Shown: piece by piece, positions 36,374 to 44,666 of the stretch | Layout of the letters: every line of letters starts with the position of its first letter | Numbering within the stretch: the first letter of the stretch is position 1 | Source: Pseudomonas guariconensis | GTDB lineage: Bacteria; Pseudomonadota; Gammaproteobacteria; Pseudomonadales; Pseudomonadaceae | DNA: 64,000 nt | Reading direction: 5' to 3' | Assembly: GCF_900102675.1 (NCBI RefSeq) | Contig: NZ_FMYX01000005.1 | Span: 248,001 to 312,000, forward strand | Made by a program: the position numbers and the translations under genes | The notes under the pieces: model-generated | The model's input: only the letters and a program-made list of their open reading frames with translations | The model's database searches: none | What the model was told of the DNA's origin: nothing

Positions 36374-36754
36374 CTAGGGAAGGGCGATCACCGCCTCGAT
36401 CTCGACCTGGGCGCCTTTGGGCAGGGCCTTGACCTCATAACAGGCGCGCGCTGGACAAGGCGCTGAGAAGAACTCGGCATAGGCCCCATTGACCAAGGCG
36501 AACGCACTCAGGTCGGTGACAAGCAGCGTCGTCTTGACCGTGTACTTCAAGGAGGTGCCGGCCTCGTGCGCGATGGCGGCAATGTTCTCCAGGCACTGGC
36601 GCGTCTGCGCGACGACGTCATCGGAACAGAACTCGCCGGTGGCCGGCACGATGGGCAACTGGCCCGAAACGAACAACAAGTTGCCGATCCGGATGGCCTG
36701 GGAGTAAGGGCCTATGGCAAGCGGGGCGTGGGTGCTGGAAACCTGGGTGATCAT
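36374..36754 (-). CDS. ridA: RidA-family enamine/imine deaminase
   Basis: 126 residues. RidA hydrolyses 2-aminoacrylate and other enamines to ketoacids plus ammonia. Visible marks are N-terminal APLAIGPYSQAIRIGNLLF and the C-terminal PARACYEVKALPKGAQVEIE with the conserved Arg (about R102) and Glu. ATG 36754 begins MITQVSSTHAPL. It is 44 bases downstream of the PLP enzyme gene, a pairing that makes sense because PLP beta-lyases release 2-aminoacrylate. It may be a pathway-dedicated paralog of the housekeeping copy. Confidence 0.88.
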   Translation of the reverse strand: MITQVSSTHAPLAIGPYSQAIRIGNLLFVSGQLPIVPATGEFCSDDVVAQTRQCLENIAAIAHEAGTSLKYTVKTTLLVTDLSAFALVNGAYAEFFSAPCPARACYEVKALPKGAQVEIEAVIALP

Positions 36755-36798
36755 GTCGATATCCGTTGTCGTGGGAAAGGTGCGTTGCTGTAGTGCGA

Positions 36799-37896
36799 TC
36801 AGTCGGTGCTCAAGTGATCCGTCGCGCCGTCCAGGAAGGCTTCGATGCGCGCGTACCAGGGCGCGATGTCGAGGTTGTTGCACGCCAGCCATTGGGCGTT
36901 GAAATAGGTATCTGCGTAGCGATCGCCGCTGTCGCAGATCAAGGTCACCAGCGAGCCCTCTTCGCCACGGCGTTTCATTTCGCTGGCAATGCACAGCAGT
37001 CCGAAGAAGTTCGTGCCGGTCGAGCCGCCGACGCGGCGGAACAGACGCTCCGACAGCAAATGGGCGGCGGCGATCGAGGCGGCGTCCGGCACCTTGAACA
37101 TGCGGTCGATCACGCCCGGAATGAACGACGGCTCCACACGCGGGCGACCGATGCCTTCGATCCGCGAAGGGTGTGCACAGGTCGTTGACAGATCCCCGGT
37201 CTGCCAGGCTTGGCAGAAGGCGGAGTTCTCCACGTCCACGACGCACAGGCGGGTGTCGAAACCGCGATAACGGATGTAGCGGCCGAGGGTGGCCGAGGTG
37301 CCGCCGGTGCCGGCGCTCATCACCACCCACGCTGGGCACGACTGCTCCTCGCACTCCATCTGGTTGAATATGCTTTGTGCGATGTTGTTGTTGCCGCGCC
37401 AGTCGGTTGCCCGTTCGGCATAGGTGAACTGGTCCAGGTAGTAGCCGCCTTTTTGTGCCGCGATCTCGGCGGCCACGCGATAGACCTCGCCGGGGTGATC
37501 GACGAATTCGCAGACCCCACCGAAACGCCGGATGGCGCCGATCTTCGCTTCGCTGGTGCTTCTGGGCATCACGGCAATGAATGGCAAGCCCAGCAGGTTG
37601 GCGAAGTAGGCTTCCGACACGGCCGTGGAACCGGAGGAGGCTTCCACCAAGGTGGTGCCCTGGTTGATTCGCCCGTTGCAGATCCCATAGAGAAACAGCG
37701 AGCGGGCCAACCGGTGCTTCAGGCTGCCGGTGGGATGGGTACTCTCGTCCTTGAGGTAGACCGAGAGCTTGCCCAGGCCTGGGAAGGTCGGCTTGATCAG
37801 ATGGGTGTCGGCCGAGCGATGACCGTCGCCCTCCAACAACCTGACCGCGTTGCGTGACCAATCGATCGCTACGGATTGCGTGGTATCAATGCCCAT
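36799..37896 (-). CDS. PLP-dependent cysteine synthase-fold enzyme, probable L-cysteine desulfhydrase
   Basis: 365 residues from ATG 37896 ([13 protein letters not shown]). Fold-type II PLP enzyme: internal aldimine lysine K60 in [11 protein letters not shown], the [10 protein letters not shown] loop (residues about 87-96) and the phosphate-binding [12 protein letters not shown]. Sequence is closer to the CdsH-like group of the cysteine synthase superfamily than to CysK/CysM, so L-cysteine beta-elimination to sulfide plus 2-aminoacrylate is the most likely reaction; synthesis cannot be excluded. It lies 105 bases after the AtcC-type gene and 44 before ridA on the same strand. Confidence 0.78.
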   Translation of the reverse strand: MGIDTTQSVAIDWSRNAVRLLEGDGHRSADTHLIKPTFPGLGKLSVYLKDESTHPTGSLKHRLARSLFLYGICNGRINQGTTLVEASSGSTAVSEAYFANLLGLPFIAVMPRSTSEAKIGAIRRFGGVCEFVDHPGEVYRVAAEIAAQKGGYYLDQFTYAERATDWRGNNNIAQSIFNQMECEEQSCPAWVVMSAGTGGTSATLGRYIRYRGFDTRLCVVDVENSAFCQAWQTGDLSTTCAHPSRIEGIGRPRVEPSFIPGVIDRMFKVPDAASIAAAHLLSERLFRRVGGSTGTNFFGLLCIASEMKRRGEEGSLVTLICDSGDRYADTYFNAQWLACNNLDIAPWYARIEAFLDGATDHLSTD

Positions 37897-38001
37897 ATCA
37901 ATGTTCCAAGTTATGCCGATCGTTATGAATTGCGCCCACGACCCTGCGCGGACAGCCTCGAGGGCCGTCCGGGGTGCAATCAATTGCCGTGGGGCAGTGC
38001 G

Positions 38002-39264
38002 TCAGTTGCTGGAGGCGTCGGCCGACAGGCGCTCATCCAGGTCAAGCACCGCATCGAGCAGTACCGTGGCGCCCTTAGCGCATTGCTCGGGTGAGGAGTA
38101 TTCGCGCACGTTGTGCGAGAGCCCTAGGTACGACGGTATGAAGATCATTGCGCTCGGAGCCAGGCCGGCCACGTGCGCAGCGTCGTGCCCGGCGCCGGAG
38201 ACCATGCGTCGTGCCGAAAAGCCCAGGGCCTCGGTGCAGGCGGCCACGACATCGACGATGCGTGCGTCGAACCTGACCGGTGGTTTGAGCCATACCCTGC
38301 GCACCTGCGCCTCGGGGGAGATGCGCCGGATTTCGGCGGTCAGTTCGGTTTCCAGGGCCGTGAGCCCTGTATCGGTGGGGTGGCGCAGGTCCACCTCCAG
38401 CGACACCGAGCCCGGTATGACATTGCGTGAATTGGGCCCGGCACTGATGTAGCCGACCGTGCCCACGCCCGGGCTATGGCGGGCTGCCACGGCCTCGACC
38501 GCCAACACGATCTTGGAGGCCGCGACCAGGGCATCCTCGCGCATCGTCATGGGACGGCCACCGGCATGGGCTTCGACGCCGGGCACTTTGATGTCCAGCC
38601 AGCAGACCCCCTGTACCGCTTCGACGACACCGATCTCCAGGTTCTGCGCTTCCAGTACCGGCCCTTGCTCGATATGCAGTTCCAGGTAGGCGGCAAACGG
38701 CAGGAAGCCAGGCTCACGATCACCGCCATAACCGATGGCGTCCAGGGCCTGTGCCACTGAAACACCGGACTTGTCGCAGGTCGCAGCAACGGTTTCCAGC
38801 GAATGGGCGCCGCAATACACGCCCGAGCCCATCATGGCCGGGGCAAAGCGAGAACCCTCTTCGTTGGTCCAGACAATGACGGTGATCGGATGGGCAGGGC
38901 GCATCCCGGCATCCTGCAATGCGCGCAACAGCTCGACACCGGCCAGCACCCCGAGGATGCCGTCGAAGCGGCCACCGGCAGGCTGCGTGTCCAAATGGCT
39001 GCCCATGGCAATGGGGGCCAGGTTTGGGTCGCGGCCTGGGTAGGTCGCGAAGATATTGCCGATCCGGTCGATGTCGATCGTGCAGCCCAGGGCACGGCAC
39101 GCGGCCACGAACCAGTCCCGAACCTGACGGTCCTCCTCGCTGAGGGCCAGGCGACGCATGCCGGTTTCGCCCAAGGCGCCGAACCTGGCGGTCGACATCA
39201 AGTCCGCCCAGAGACGGTCTTGCTGGATGAGCACTTTGCGCGCCTTGCTGGTCGATACGCTCAT
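38002..39264 (-). CDS. atcC: N-carbamoyl-L-cysteine amidohydrolase (M20 carbamoylase family), AtcC-like
   Basis: 420 residues of the hydantoinase/carbamoylase branch of M20 metallopeptidases. Metal-binding positions are in MGSHLDTQPAGGRFDG (His and Asp ligands), WTNEEGSRF (catalytic Glu) and a C-terminal SGAGHDAAHVAG followed by SHNVREYSSPE. It is expected to cleave N-carbamoyl-L-cysteine to L-cysteine, carbon dioxide and ammonia. ATG 39264 overlaps the stop of the ATC hydrolase by four bases (ATGA), so the two are translationally coupled. Upstream in-frame codons run into the neighbouring gene and are rejected. Substrate is inferred from the coupling. Confidence 0.85.
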   Translation of the reverse strand: MSVSTSKARKVLIQQDRLWADLMSTARFGALGETGMRRLALSEEDRQVRDWFVAACRALGCTIDIDRIGNIFATYPGRDPNLAPIAMGSHLDTQPAGGRFDGILGVLAGVELLRALQDAGMRPAHPITVIVWTNEEGSRFAPAMMGSGVYCGAHSLETVAATCDKSGVSVAQALDAIGYGGDREPGFLPFAAYLELHIEQGPVLEAQNLEIGVVEAVQGVCWLDIKVPGVEAHAGGRPMTMREDALVAASKIVLAVEAVAARHSPGVGTVGYISAGPNSRNVIPGSVSLEVDLRHPTDTGLTALETELTAEIRRISPEAQVRRVWLKPPVRFDARIVDVVAACTEALGFSARRMVSGAGHDAAHVAGLAPSAMIFIPSYLGLSHNVREYSSPEQCAKGATVLLDAVLDLDERLSADASSN

Positions 39265-39782
39265 TGCTGGCCGTCCTGTTTTTTCACGTAGCGGTATTTG
39301 AAGTCGCAGCAGGGCGCGCCTTCCATCAAGGTCTGGGTACGTTCGAGTTCGATGTTCGGGTCGTAGCCTTGCGGGAACATGTAGTCGCGGTTGCACGACA
39401 GCAGGTGCCCGATGTGGCCCAGGCCCATTTCCCGGTACATCTCGGCGTAGCGGCAGCGGTGGACGGTGTAGTTGAAGTGCTCGTCGGTGGCCGTGTCGAC
39501 GGCGATGATCAGCGCATCGTCCTGGGTCCACAGCGACTGTAGCTCCTGGAAGGTACGCAGGCTGGTGCCACCCGGGGTCTTGGCGGCGAAGGCCTGGCCG
39601 GCCTCGACGGCGGCCTTGCGGATCGCGGCATCGATGATCGCTTGGGCCATGTCCTCGCCCAGGCGGGCGCAGAGTTCCTGGTAGATCGGTGCGATGACAC
39701 CGGCTTCGATACGGCGCCGGGCAAGGATGCCGATCTCGCCGTCGGTGGCGGATGCCGGACGGTCACCTGGCTTGTCACTCAT
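39261..39782 (-). CDS. atcB: L-2-amino-thiazoline-4-carboxylic acid hydrolase, AtcB-like
   Basis: 173 residues of the ATC_hydrolase family, which opens L-2-amino-thiazoline-4-carboxylate to N-carbamoyl-L-cysteine. Conserved-looking core: FNYTVHRCRYAEMYREMG, GHLLSCNRDYMFPQGYD and GAPCCDFKYRY with clustered cysteines. AAGGAG lies seven bases before ATG 39782. It is first in the minus-strand operon (atcB-atcC-PLP enzyme-ridA-MFS) and divergent from a LysR gene with about 170 bases of shared upstream DNA, the probable site of induction. Confidence 0.87.
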   Translation of the reverse strand: MSDKPGDRPASATDGEIGILARRRIEAGVIAPIYQELCARLGEDMAQAIIDAAIRKAAVEAGQAFAAKTPGGTSLRTFQELQSLWTQDDALIIAVDTATDEHFNYTVHRCRYAEMYREMGLGHIGHLLSCNRDYMFPQGYDPNIELERTQTLMEGAPCCDFKYRYVKKQDGQQ

Positions 39783-39951
39783 GCTGCTTCTCCTTTGCTG
39801 GAGTTCTTATGGGTATGTGTCGGCACTATACCCAGCAGCACTTATTGGCTGGTAACGGATTTATCTGATAGTTTGATCGCGATTTGCAATAAATCAGGCG
39901 CGCGATCGAGCCTGCGCCCAACGGCCTCAATCCTGTAGAGGAAACACTCCG

Positions 39952-40803
39952 ATGGATACCGTCCTGCTGCGCAGTTTCTACAAAGTGGCCTCGGTGGGGA
40001 GCTTCAGCGAGGCAGCGCGTCTGCTCAATGCCAGCCAGTCCACGGTCAGCGGGCATATCGCCAAGCTCGAGGACTACCTGCAGACCCAGCTTTTCCGGCG
40101 TACCACCCGCAGTTGCCAGCTGACCACGGCCGGTGACGTGCTGCTCACTCATGTCACCACCTTGCTGCAGGTCATCGACCGGATCGAGGAAGAGTTCTGC
40201 CCCGCGCGTATGGGCGGCACGATCAAGCTCGGGCTGCCGGATGAATATCACCTGTTCTCGCGCCTGGCGCCGGTGCTGCAAACCTTCATGGCCATGCGCC
40301 CGAAGGTGACCATCAAGGTCACCTCGGGGTTGTCCTACGAGCACAGCCGGGCGCTCGCCGATGGCTTTCTCGATGCTGCGCTGATGCGCGAGCCGTTGCA
40401 GGAAGGGCAGGTGGCAGATCTATGCCCCTCCCAGCTGGTGTGGATCGGCCTGCCGGGCTTTGACCTGGACCAGGCCGAGGTCCTGCCGCTGGCGCATATT
40501 TCAGGGCATTGCCTGTACTTTCGCGAGGCTTTCACGGCGCTGGACCAGGCGGGTGTGCCGTGGCGTTCGGTGTATGACTGCAACACGCTCGAAGGCATTC
40601 GCACGGCGGTGCGCAGTGGCCTTGCCATTGCTGCCATCCCCGAGGAAGACTGCCCTGATGATCTTGTGAAGCTGCATCATCCGCGGTTGCCCAGGCTGCC
40701 CATCGTGCATGGGCAGTTCAAGACTGCCCACCGCGAACCGCCGGTCATCGTGCAGCAGTTGCTCGCGACCCTGCGCGAGGCCTTGCAGGCCGATGGAAAC
40801 TAG
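39952..40803 (+). CDS. LysR-family regulator divergent from the atc operon
   Basis: 283 residues: helix-turn-helix GSFSEAARLLNASQSTVSGHIAKL (about 14-37), then the effector domain starting near residue 90. It is divergently transcribed from atcB, the classic arrangement for a LysR activator of the operon; the coinducer is presumably ATC or an intermediate. Between the genes lies AT-rich DNA with a GATTTAT...ATAAATC dyad around 39860-39900 that could be its site (weak). The stop overlaps the end of the racemase-like gene by four bases, convergent. Confidence 0.83.
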   Translation: MDTVLLRSFYKVASVGSFSEAARLLNASQSTVSGHIAKLEDYLQTQLFRRTTRSCQLTTAGDVLLTHVTTLLQVIDRIEEEFCPARMGGTIKLGLPDEYHLFSRLAPVLQTFMAMRPKVTIKVTSGLSYEHSRALADGFLDAALMREPLQEGQVADLCPSQLVWIGLPGFDLDQAEVLPLAHISGHCLYFREAFTALDQAGVPWRSVYDCNTLEGIRTAVRSGLAIAAIPEEDCPDDLVKLHHPRLPRLPIVHGQFKTAHREPPVIVQQLLATLREALQADGN

Positions 40804-41546
40804 CAAAGCAGCTTGCCGAAGCCGGTCATGGAGGGCGTACGGCCCATGCAACGCAGTGCATGCCAGAAGGCTGCCTGGTTCGAGGTGATCACCGGCAGCC
40901 CTGTTTGCGCCTCCAGCGGTGCGATCAAGTCCAGCGTGGCAGCGGTGGTGCAGGAGAGGAAAAGTGCATCGGCGGTGGCGATATCCATCTGAGCGATGGC
41001 ACGTCGATAATGCGCCAGCCCCGGAGTGGCGATCTGCACGTCGCTGGTCAGGCCAAAGCACAGACGATCGGAAAAACCGATACCGGCCTCAGCGAATACC
41101 CCGCTGGTGATCTCGGCGACATCCTCGGTATAGGGCGCGATGAATGCGATCTTGCTGCATCCCAGGTACTTCAAAGCTTCCACGGCGGCGGTCGCTGGAT
41201 TGATGACCGGCACGCCGGGACGCAAGGCAGCGATTTGCCCGGCGATTTTCGCGGGTCCGATGATCGCGGAGCCGGAAGTACAGGCGAAGACGATGGCATC
41301 GAGTTGTGCTTCAGGCAGCAGCAAACCCATGGCGTCCGGGATGCCCTCTTCGAGCCGCGCGAGCGTGGTGGGCGTCAGTGGCATCGATTGCGCGATCCGC
41401 GTGGTCACGATATCGACCCCGGCCGTCAGGCCCATGCGCCAGAAGTCACGCTCGACCAGCACATCCGACGCCAGCGCGATCAAGCCCAGGCGAGGGCGGC
41501 GCTGCGGTGGCTGAGTGAAATCGATACCCGTCTGGTGCTGCTTCAT
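40800..41546 (-). CDS. Asp/Glu racemase-superfamily protein, candidate ATC racemase
   Basis: 248 residues of the aspartate/glutamate racemase-maleate isomerase-arylmalonate decarboxylase superfamily. Both cysteine positions are present: C89 in IVFACTSGSA and C199 in LFLSCTTAAT, the two-base arrangement needed for cofactor-free racemisation or cis-trans isomerisation. GGAG precedes ATG 41546 at eight bases. It ends head-on against the LysR gene in the aminothiazoline gene run. The known pathway needs an ATC racemase so that D-ATC can be used, and this gene is the obvious candidate; maleate isomerase activity is the alternative. Confidence 0.68.
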   Translation of the reverse strand: MKQHQTGIDFTQPPQRRPRLGLIALASDVLVERDFWRMGLTAGVDIVTTRIAQSMPLTPTTLARLEEGIPDAMGLLLPEAQLDAIVFACTSGSAIIGPAKIAGQIAALRPGVPVINPATAAVEALKYLGCSKIAFIAPYTEDVAEITSGVFAEAGIGFSDRLCFGLTSDVQIATPGLAHYRRAIAQMDIATADALFLSCTTAATLDLIAPLEAQTGLPVITSNQAAFWHALRCMGRTPSMTGFGKLLC

Positions 41547-41677
41547 GACCTGATCTCCCGGCAGTCAGTGCTATTTGGTGCCCGGTCCGCATCATAGCGG
41601 AGGGACAAACGCAGGACTGACGGTGTGTTTCGGCAGGTCCATCGCGATCTGCGATGAATGAGGGCAAAGGTGGCGCC

Positions 41678-41711
41678 AGGTACCTGGGCATCGGGCGATG
41701 TCCAGGTACCT
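41678..41711. terminator. Long stem-loop upstream of the racemase gene, downstream of the Gly-rich gene
   Basis: AGGTACCTGG (41678-41687) pairs with CCAGGTACCT (41702-41711), and the interior CATCG/CGATG adds five more pairs, so the stem is about 15-16 bases. The arms are themselves palindromic (each holds GGTACC). It follows the stop of the Gly-rich gene (minus strand) by 36 bases, consistent with its terminator, though a T-tract is lacking. Confidence 0.55.
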
Positions 41712-41746
41712 CGGTGAGCCAGGCGCTCGTCGCGGAGCGAGCCTGA

Positions 41747-42220
41747 TCAGCGATCGTTCTTGGTGGAGGAGTGGACTGCGTTGTCCAAGCCTTTGGTGTT
41801 GTGACTACCCGGCGTGGTGTCGGAGATCGCTCGGGCCTTGTCCAGGCCGCGGGTTTCCTTGGAGTGTGCGACTCCGGAGGTCACCGAGCCATGCCCTTCG
41901 CTGTCATTTCTGTCCTGGCCGTAATGCTTGCCGCTCACGCCGTGGTCGCGGGTGGCTTTGCCGGCATGCAGACCACCTTCGTTGGCGCCATTGCTGTTGC
42001 TGCCATGGTTGCCGCCCAGCCCGCCCTTGCCGCCGCCATGGCCACCGCCGTGACCGCCGCCGCCGCCATGACCGCCGCCACCACCATGACCGCCGCCGCC
42101 GCCGCCACCGCCGCCACCCTTGGCATAAACCGAACCAATCGGGGAAAGGTCAGCGGGCAGTATGGCTGTAGCACCAAGCGCGAACGCGCACACTGCTGCA
42201 ACTACCAGGGTTTTCTTCAT
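41747..42220 (-). CDS. Secreted glycine/histidine-rich protein
   Basis: 157 residues from ATG 42220: a signal peptide (KKTLVVAAVCAFALGATA, cleavage before or near residue 20-34) followed by a low-complexity tract of poly-Gly with regularly spaced His (GGGGHGGGGGHGGGGGHGGG, about residues 41-60), then a hydrophilic tail rich in His, Asn, Ser and Asp. The Gly-His spacing suggests metal binding or an adhesive/structural extracellular role. It is divergent from a CigR-like gene. No enzymatic motif. The genus-specific low complexity makes homology assignment by eye uncertain. Confidence 0.65.
   Translation of the reverse strand: MKKTLVVAAVCAFALGATAILPADLSPIGSVYAKGGGGGGGGGGHGGGGGHGGGGGHGGGHGGGKGGLGGNHGSNSNGANEGGLHAGKATRDHGVSGKHYGQDRNDSEGHGSVTSGVAHSKETRGLDKARAISDTTPGSHNTKGLDNAVHSSTKNDR
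41998..42120 (-). repeat. In-gene glycine/histidine-codon repeat (GGC/CAT units)
   Basis: The DNA here is a run of CCG/CCA/CAT units on the plus strand (GCC-rich, GGC/GGT plus CAT on the coding strand) encoding the Gly-His tract. Such GC-rich triplet tracts can expand or contract by slippage, so length may vary between strains; unit periodicity is three bases, with a five- to six-residue higher-order repeat. Confidence 0.6.
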
Positions 42221-42393
42221 GATCGAATCGCCTCCAGGGGCGGGATTGGGATGCCGATATGACATCGTCCAGGCCACTGAGTTCGCGGCCTGGCGACGAA
42301 ATGCAGGCACGCCGGTGCCAAGTTTTCGCTGTCGGGTTCTGTTGGTGGGCGCTACGCTCAGTAGCGGCATTCTCAAGTAAGGAGACAGATGCA

Positions 42394-42828
42394 ATGTCCA
42401 GACTCAACACACTGCTCGCCGCCACGCTGGGGCTGGCCTTGCTGGGCGCGCCCCCAGTGCTGGCCGACCCAGGCAAGGGCAATGGCCACGGCAAAAACAT
42501 GCAGCACGGTAATCAAGGTCATCAGAATCCGGGCGGCGGCAACGACTGGCGCGGTGGCCCGCAGATAGACATCGGGGGCATTCGGGTCATCCTCGACGAT
42601 AATCGCGGCTACTGGAGCCCGGGAGCAGACCTGCCGCCTGGCGTGCGGAAGAATCTGGCACGTGGCAAGCCGCTTCCGCCAGGCATCGCCAAGAAGCTCG
42701 ATGGGCGCCTGATTGGCCGGCTGCCTCACTATGACGGCTATGAGTGGCGCCAGGCGGGCACCGACTTGCTGCTGGTCACGATCGCCACGGGCCTGATCTA
42801 TGAAGTGCTGACCAACGTGCTGGATTGA
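42394..42828 (+). CDS. CigR/RcnB-family periplasmic or membrane-anchored protein
   Basis: 144 residues with a signal peptide (MSRLNTLLAATLGLALLGAP, cleavage near VLADPG), a Gly/His/Asn-rich segment (GNGHGKNMQHGNQGHQNPGG) and a C-terminal domain with DLPPGVRKNLARGKPLPPGI and ending in a hydrophobic helix (TDLLLVTIATGLIYEVL). This is the CigR/RcnB-like pattern. AAGGAG is 9-10 bases before the ATG. Divergent from the Gly/His-rich gene, with a shared regulatory region of about 170 bases. The biochemical role is uncertain. Confidence 0.78.
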   Translation: MSRLNTLLAATLGLALLGAPPVLADPGKGNGHGKNMQHGNQGHQNPGGGNDWRGGPQIDIGGIRVILDDNRGYWSPGADLPPGVRKNLARGKPLPPGIAKKLDGRLIGRLPHYDGYEWRQAGTDLLLVTIATGLIYEVLTNVLD

Positions 42829-42861
42829 TCCGCCCTGGCGCTGCCACGCCGCCTTGCAAGC

Positions 42862-43665
42862 TCAGCGGCGTGGCTGCTGAAAGGTGCGCGGGGGCTGCCC
42901 GAATTCCCGTTTGAACATCGCCGTGAACGCGCTAGGCGTGGAATAGCCGGCATCCAGCGAGACGTCGAGAATGTTGTGGCCTTGGGCAAGCCTGTCCAGC
43001 GCGATCAATAGCCGCGCCTGTTTGCGCCATGTACCGAAACTCATGCCCACATCCTCATGGAACCAGCGCTGCACAGTCTTGATGTTCAAGCCAAGGAAGC
43101 CGGCGCACTCGGCCAGCCCCCAGTCCAGCGTCCTGTTCTGGACAAGGTGTTGGCACAGCGCTTGAAGGCGCTGCCCCTTGGGGCGCGGCAGGTAGATCGC
43201 CGAGACTCTGGCGAGCGCCAGTTCATCGAGCAGCAACCCGACCAGGCGGGCATGCCGGCTACCTTTGGCAATCTCCAGGTCCATGCCCGAGGTCTCGATG
43301 ATCAATTCGCGCACCAGATTGGAGATGGCGTAGACCGCGCACTCGCCAGGCATGCCCGGGGTGCGCTGTGGCGCGAAATAAAGCGTGCGGATACAGGTGG
43401 CACCGAGGCTGCGTGTCCAGTGGGCGACCTCGGCGGGAATCCACAATCCGTAATTGCAAGGCACCACCCAGCACCCCTGATGGGTGTTGACCATCAACGT
43501 GCCCTGGGTGGTGTAGAGCAACTGCCCATGGGGGTGTCGGTGGGTTTCGATGCAGGTGCCGTCCGCCAGGTCCAGGGCCAGCGTGGCCACTTCCTGGTCA
43601 GGTGGGAGGAAATGCTGGGTCGCGATCGGGGTCTTGTTGTCCATTATTCGACGATTTGTGTCCAT
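42862..43665 (-). CDS. AraC-family transcriptional regulator with cupin N-terminus
   Basis: 267 residues (or 260 from the second ATG at 43644; neither start has a clear SD). N-terminal cupin-like sensor: THRHPHGQLLYTTQGTLMV near residues 40-58, and the C-terminal AraC DNA-binding domain with LGLNIKTVQRWFHEDVGMSF and a second helix-turn-helix around SLDAGYSTPSAFTAMFKREF. Divergent from a DUF815 ATPase gene, with about 70 bases between starts. It likely regulates a nearby transporter or metabolic gene not identifiable here. Confidence 0.83.
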   Translation of the reverse strand: MDTNRRIMDNKTPIATQHFLPPDQEVATLALDLADGTCIETHRHPHGQLLYTTQGTLMVNTHQGCWVVPCNYGLWIPAEVAHWTRSLGATCIRTLYFAPQRTPGMPGECAVYAISNLVRELIIETSGMDLEIAKGSRHARLVGLLLDELALARVSAIYLPRPKGQRLQALCQHLVQNRTLDWGLAECAGFLGLNIKTVQRWFHEDVGMSFGTWRKQARLLIALDRLAQGHNILDVSLDAGYSTPSAFTAMFKREFGQPPRTFQQPRR

Positions 43666-43736
43666 CAGTCGTTAGACGGGAGCGCGCCAGCTTAGCATCA
43701 TGGCGCCTCATACCCTCGCCCTGTGTGCCTTCGCTC

Positions 43737-44648
43737 ATGAACACGCCTTTGCCTGACCCGGCCGATTTCTCCCAGCAGGTCCTTGCGCAGCTCAAGCGCA
43801 TCGCCGATTCCCTGGAACGCGCATTCGCGCCTCCACCCGTGCCCGTCCTGGACCCCGATGCCATCGCCTACCAATGGCAGTACCGGGCCAGCCAGGGCGG
43901 CCATCGCGCCACCTTGGTACCGGTCAGGCGGCCCATGCTCATCGGCTTCGATCAACTGCAGAACGTCGACCGGCAAAAGGCGCTGATCTGCCAGAATACC
44001 CAGCAGTTTCTCGACGGCAAGCCAGCCAACAATGTGTTGCTGACCGGCTCCAGGGGCACGGGCAAGTCCTCGCTGGTCAAGGCGTGCCTCAACGAGTTCC
44101 ACTCGCGTGGGCTCAAGCTGGTGGAGATCGACAAGGAAAATATCGGGGACCTGCCCGAGGTCATCGAGATCGTCAGTCACCAGCCTGGATACTTCATCCT
44201 GTTCTGCGATGACTTGTCGTTCGAGGAAGGGGATATCGGTTACAAACGTCTGAAGACCGCCCTGGACGGTTCGGTGGCCGAGCATTCGTCGAACGTGCTG
44301 ATCTACGCCACGTCCAACCGCCGGCACCTGATTGCCGAACGCGCCTCGGACAACCTGTCCATGACCCGCGGCGAGAACGGTGCACTGCACCCAGGGGAAG
44401 AGATAGAAGAGAAAGTGTCGCTGTCCGAGCGCTTCGGGCTGTGGATTTCGTTCTACGGCTTCTCGCCGGACGAATACCTGAACGCGGTGAACCAGTGGCT
44501 GGCGTTCTACGGTGTGCCTGCGCATGCCATCGAGCAGGCCCATGTGCACGCGGTTCGCTGGGCCACTCAGCGCGGCTCGCGTTCCGGGCGCATCGCCGCG
44601 CAGTTTGCCCGGGACTACGCCGGACGCTGGAGCCAGGACACGCCCTGA
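43737..44648 (+). CDS. DUF815-family AAA+ ATPase
   Basis: 303 residues of the DUF815 group of ATPases. Walker A is NVLLTGSRGTGKSSLVKA (G104-K110), Walker B is YFILFCDDLSFEE, and an arginine-containing motif YATSNRRHL follows; the C-terminus YAGRWSQDT is characteristic. The family is widespread in proteobacteria, partner unknown. ATG 43737 was chosen by the conserved MNTPLPDPADF start; the frame opens earlier but without protein-like sequence. It ends 18 bases before the convergent gene at 44667. Confidence 0.85.
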   Translation: MNTPLPDPADFSQQVLAQLKRIADSLERAFAPPPVPVLDPDAIAYQWQYRASQGGHRATLVPVRRPMLIGFDQLQNVDRQKALICQNTQQFLDGKPANNVLLTGSRGTGKSSLVKACLNEFHSRGLKLVEIDKENIGDLPEVIEIVSHQPGYFILFCDDLSFEEGDIGYKRLKTALDGSVAEHSSNVLIYATSNRRHLIAERASDNLSMTRGENGALHPGEEIEEKVSLSERFGLWISFYGFSPDEYLNAVNQWLAFYGVPAHAIEQAHVHAVRWATQRGSRSGRIAAQFARDYAGRWSQDTP

Positions 44649-44666
44649 TATCAGGGCGTGAGGCGC

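Noticed and set aside
41998..42120. Possible CRISPR or tandem-repeat array
   Set aside because: It is a coding triplet repeat (Gly/His) inside the secreted protein, without spacers or cas genes nearby.
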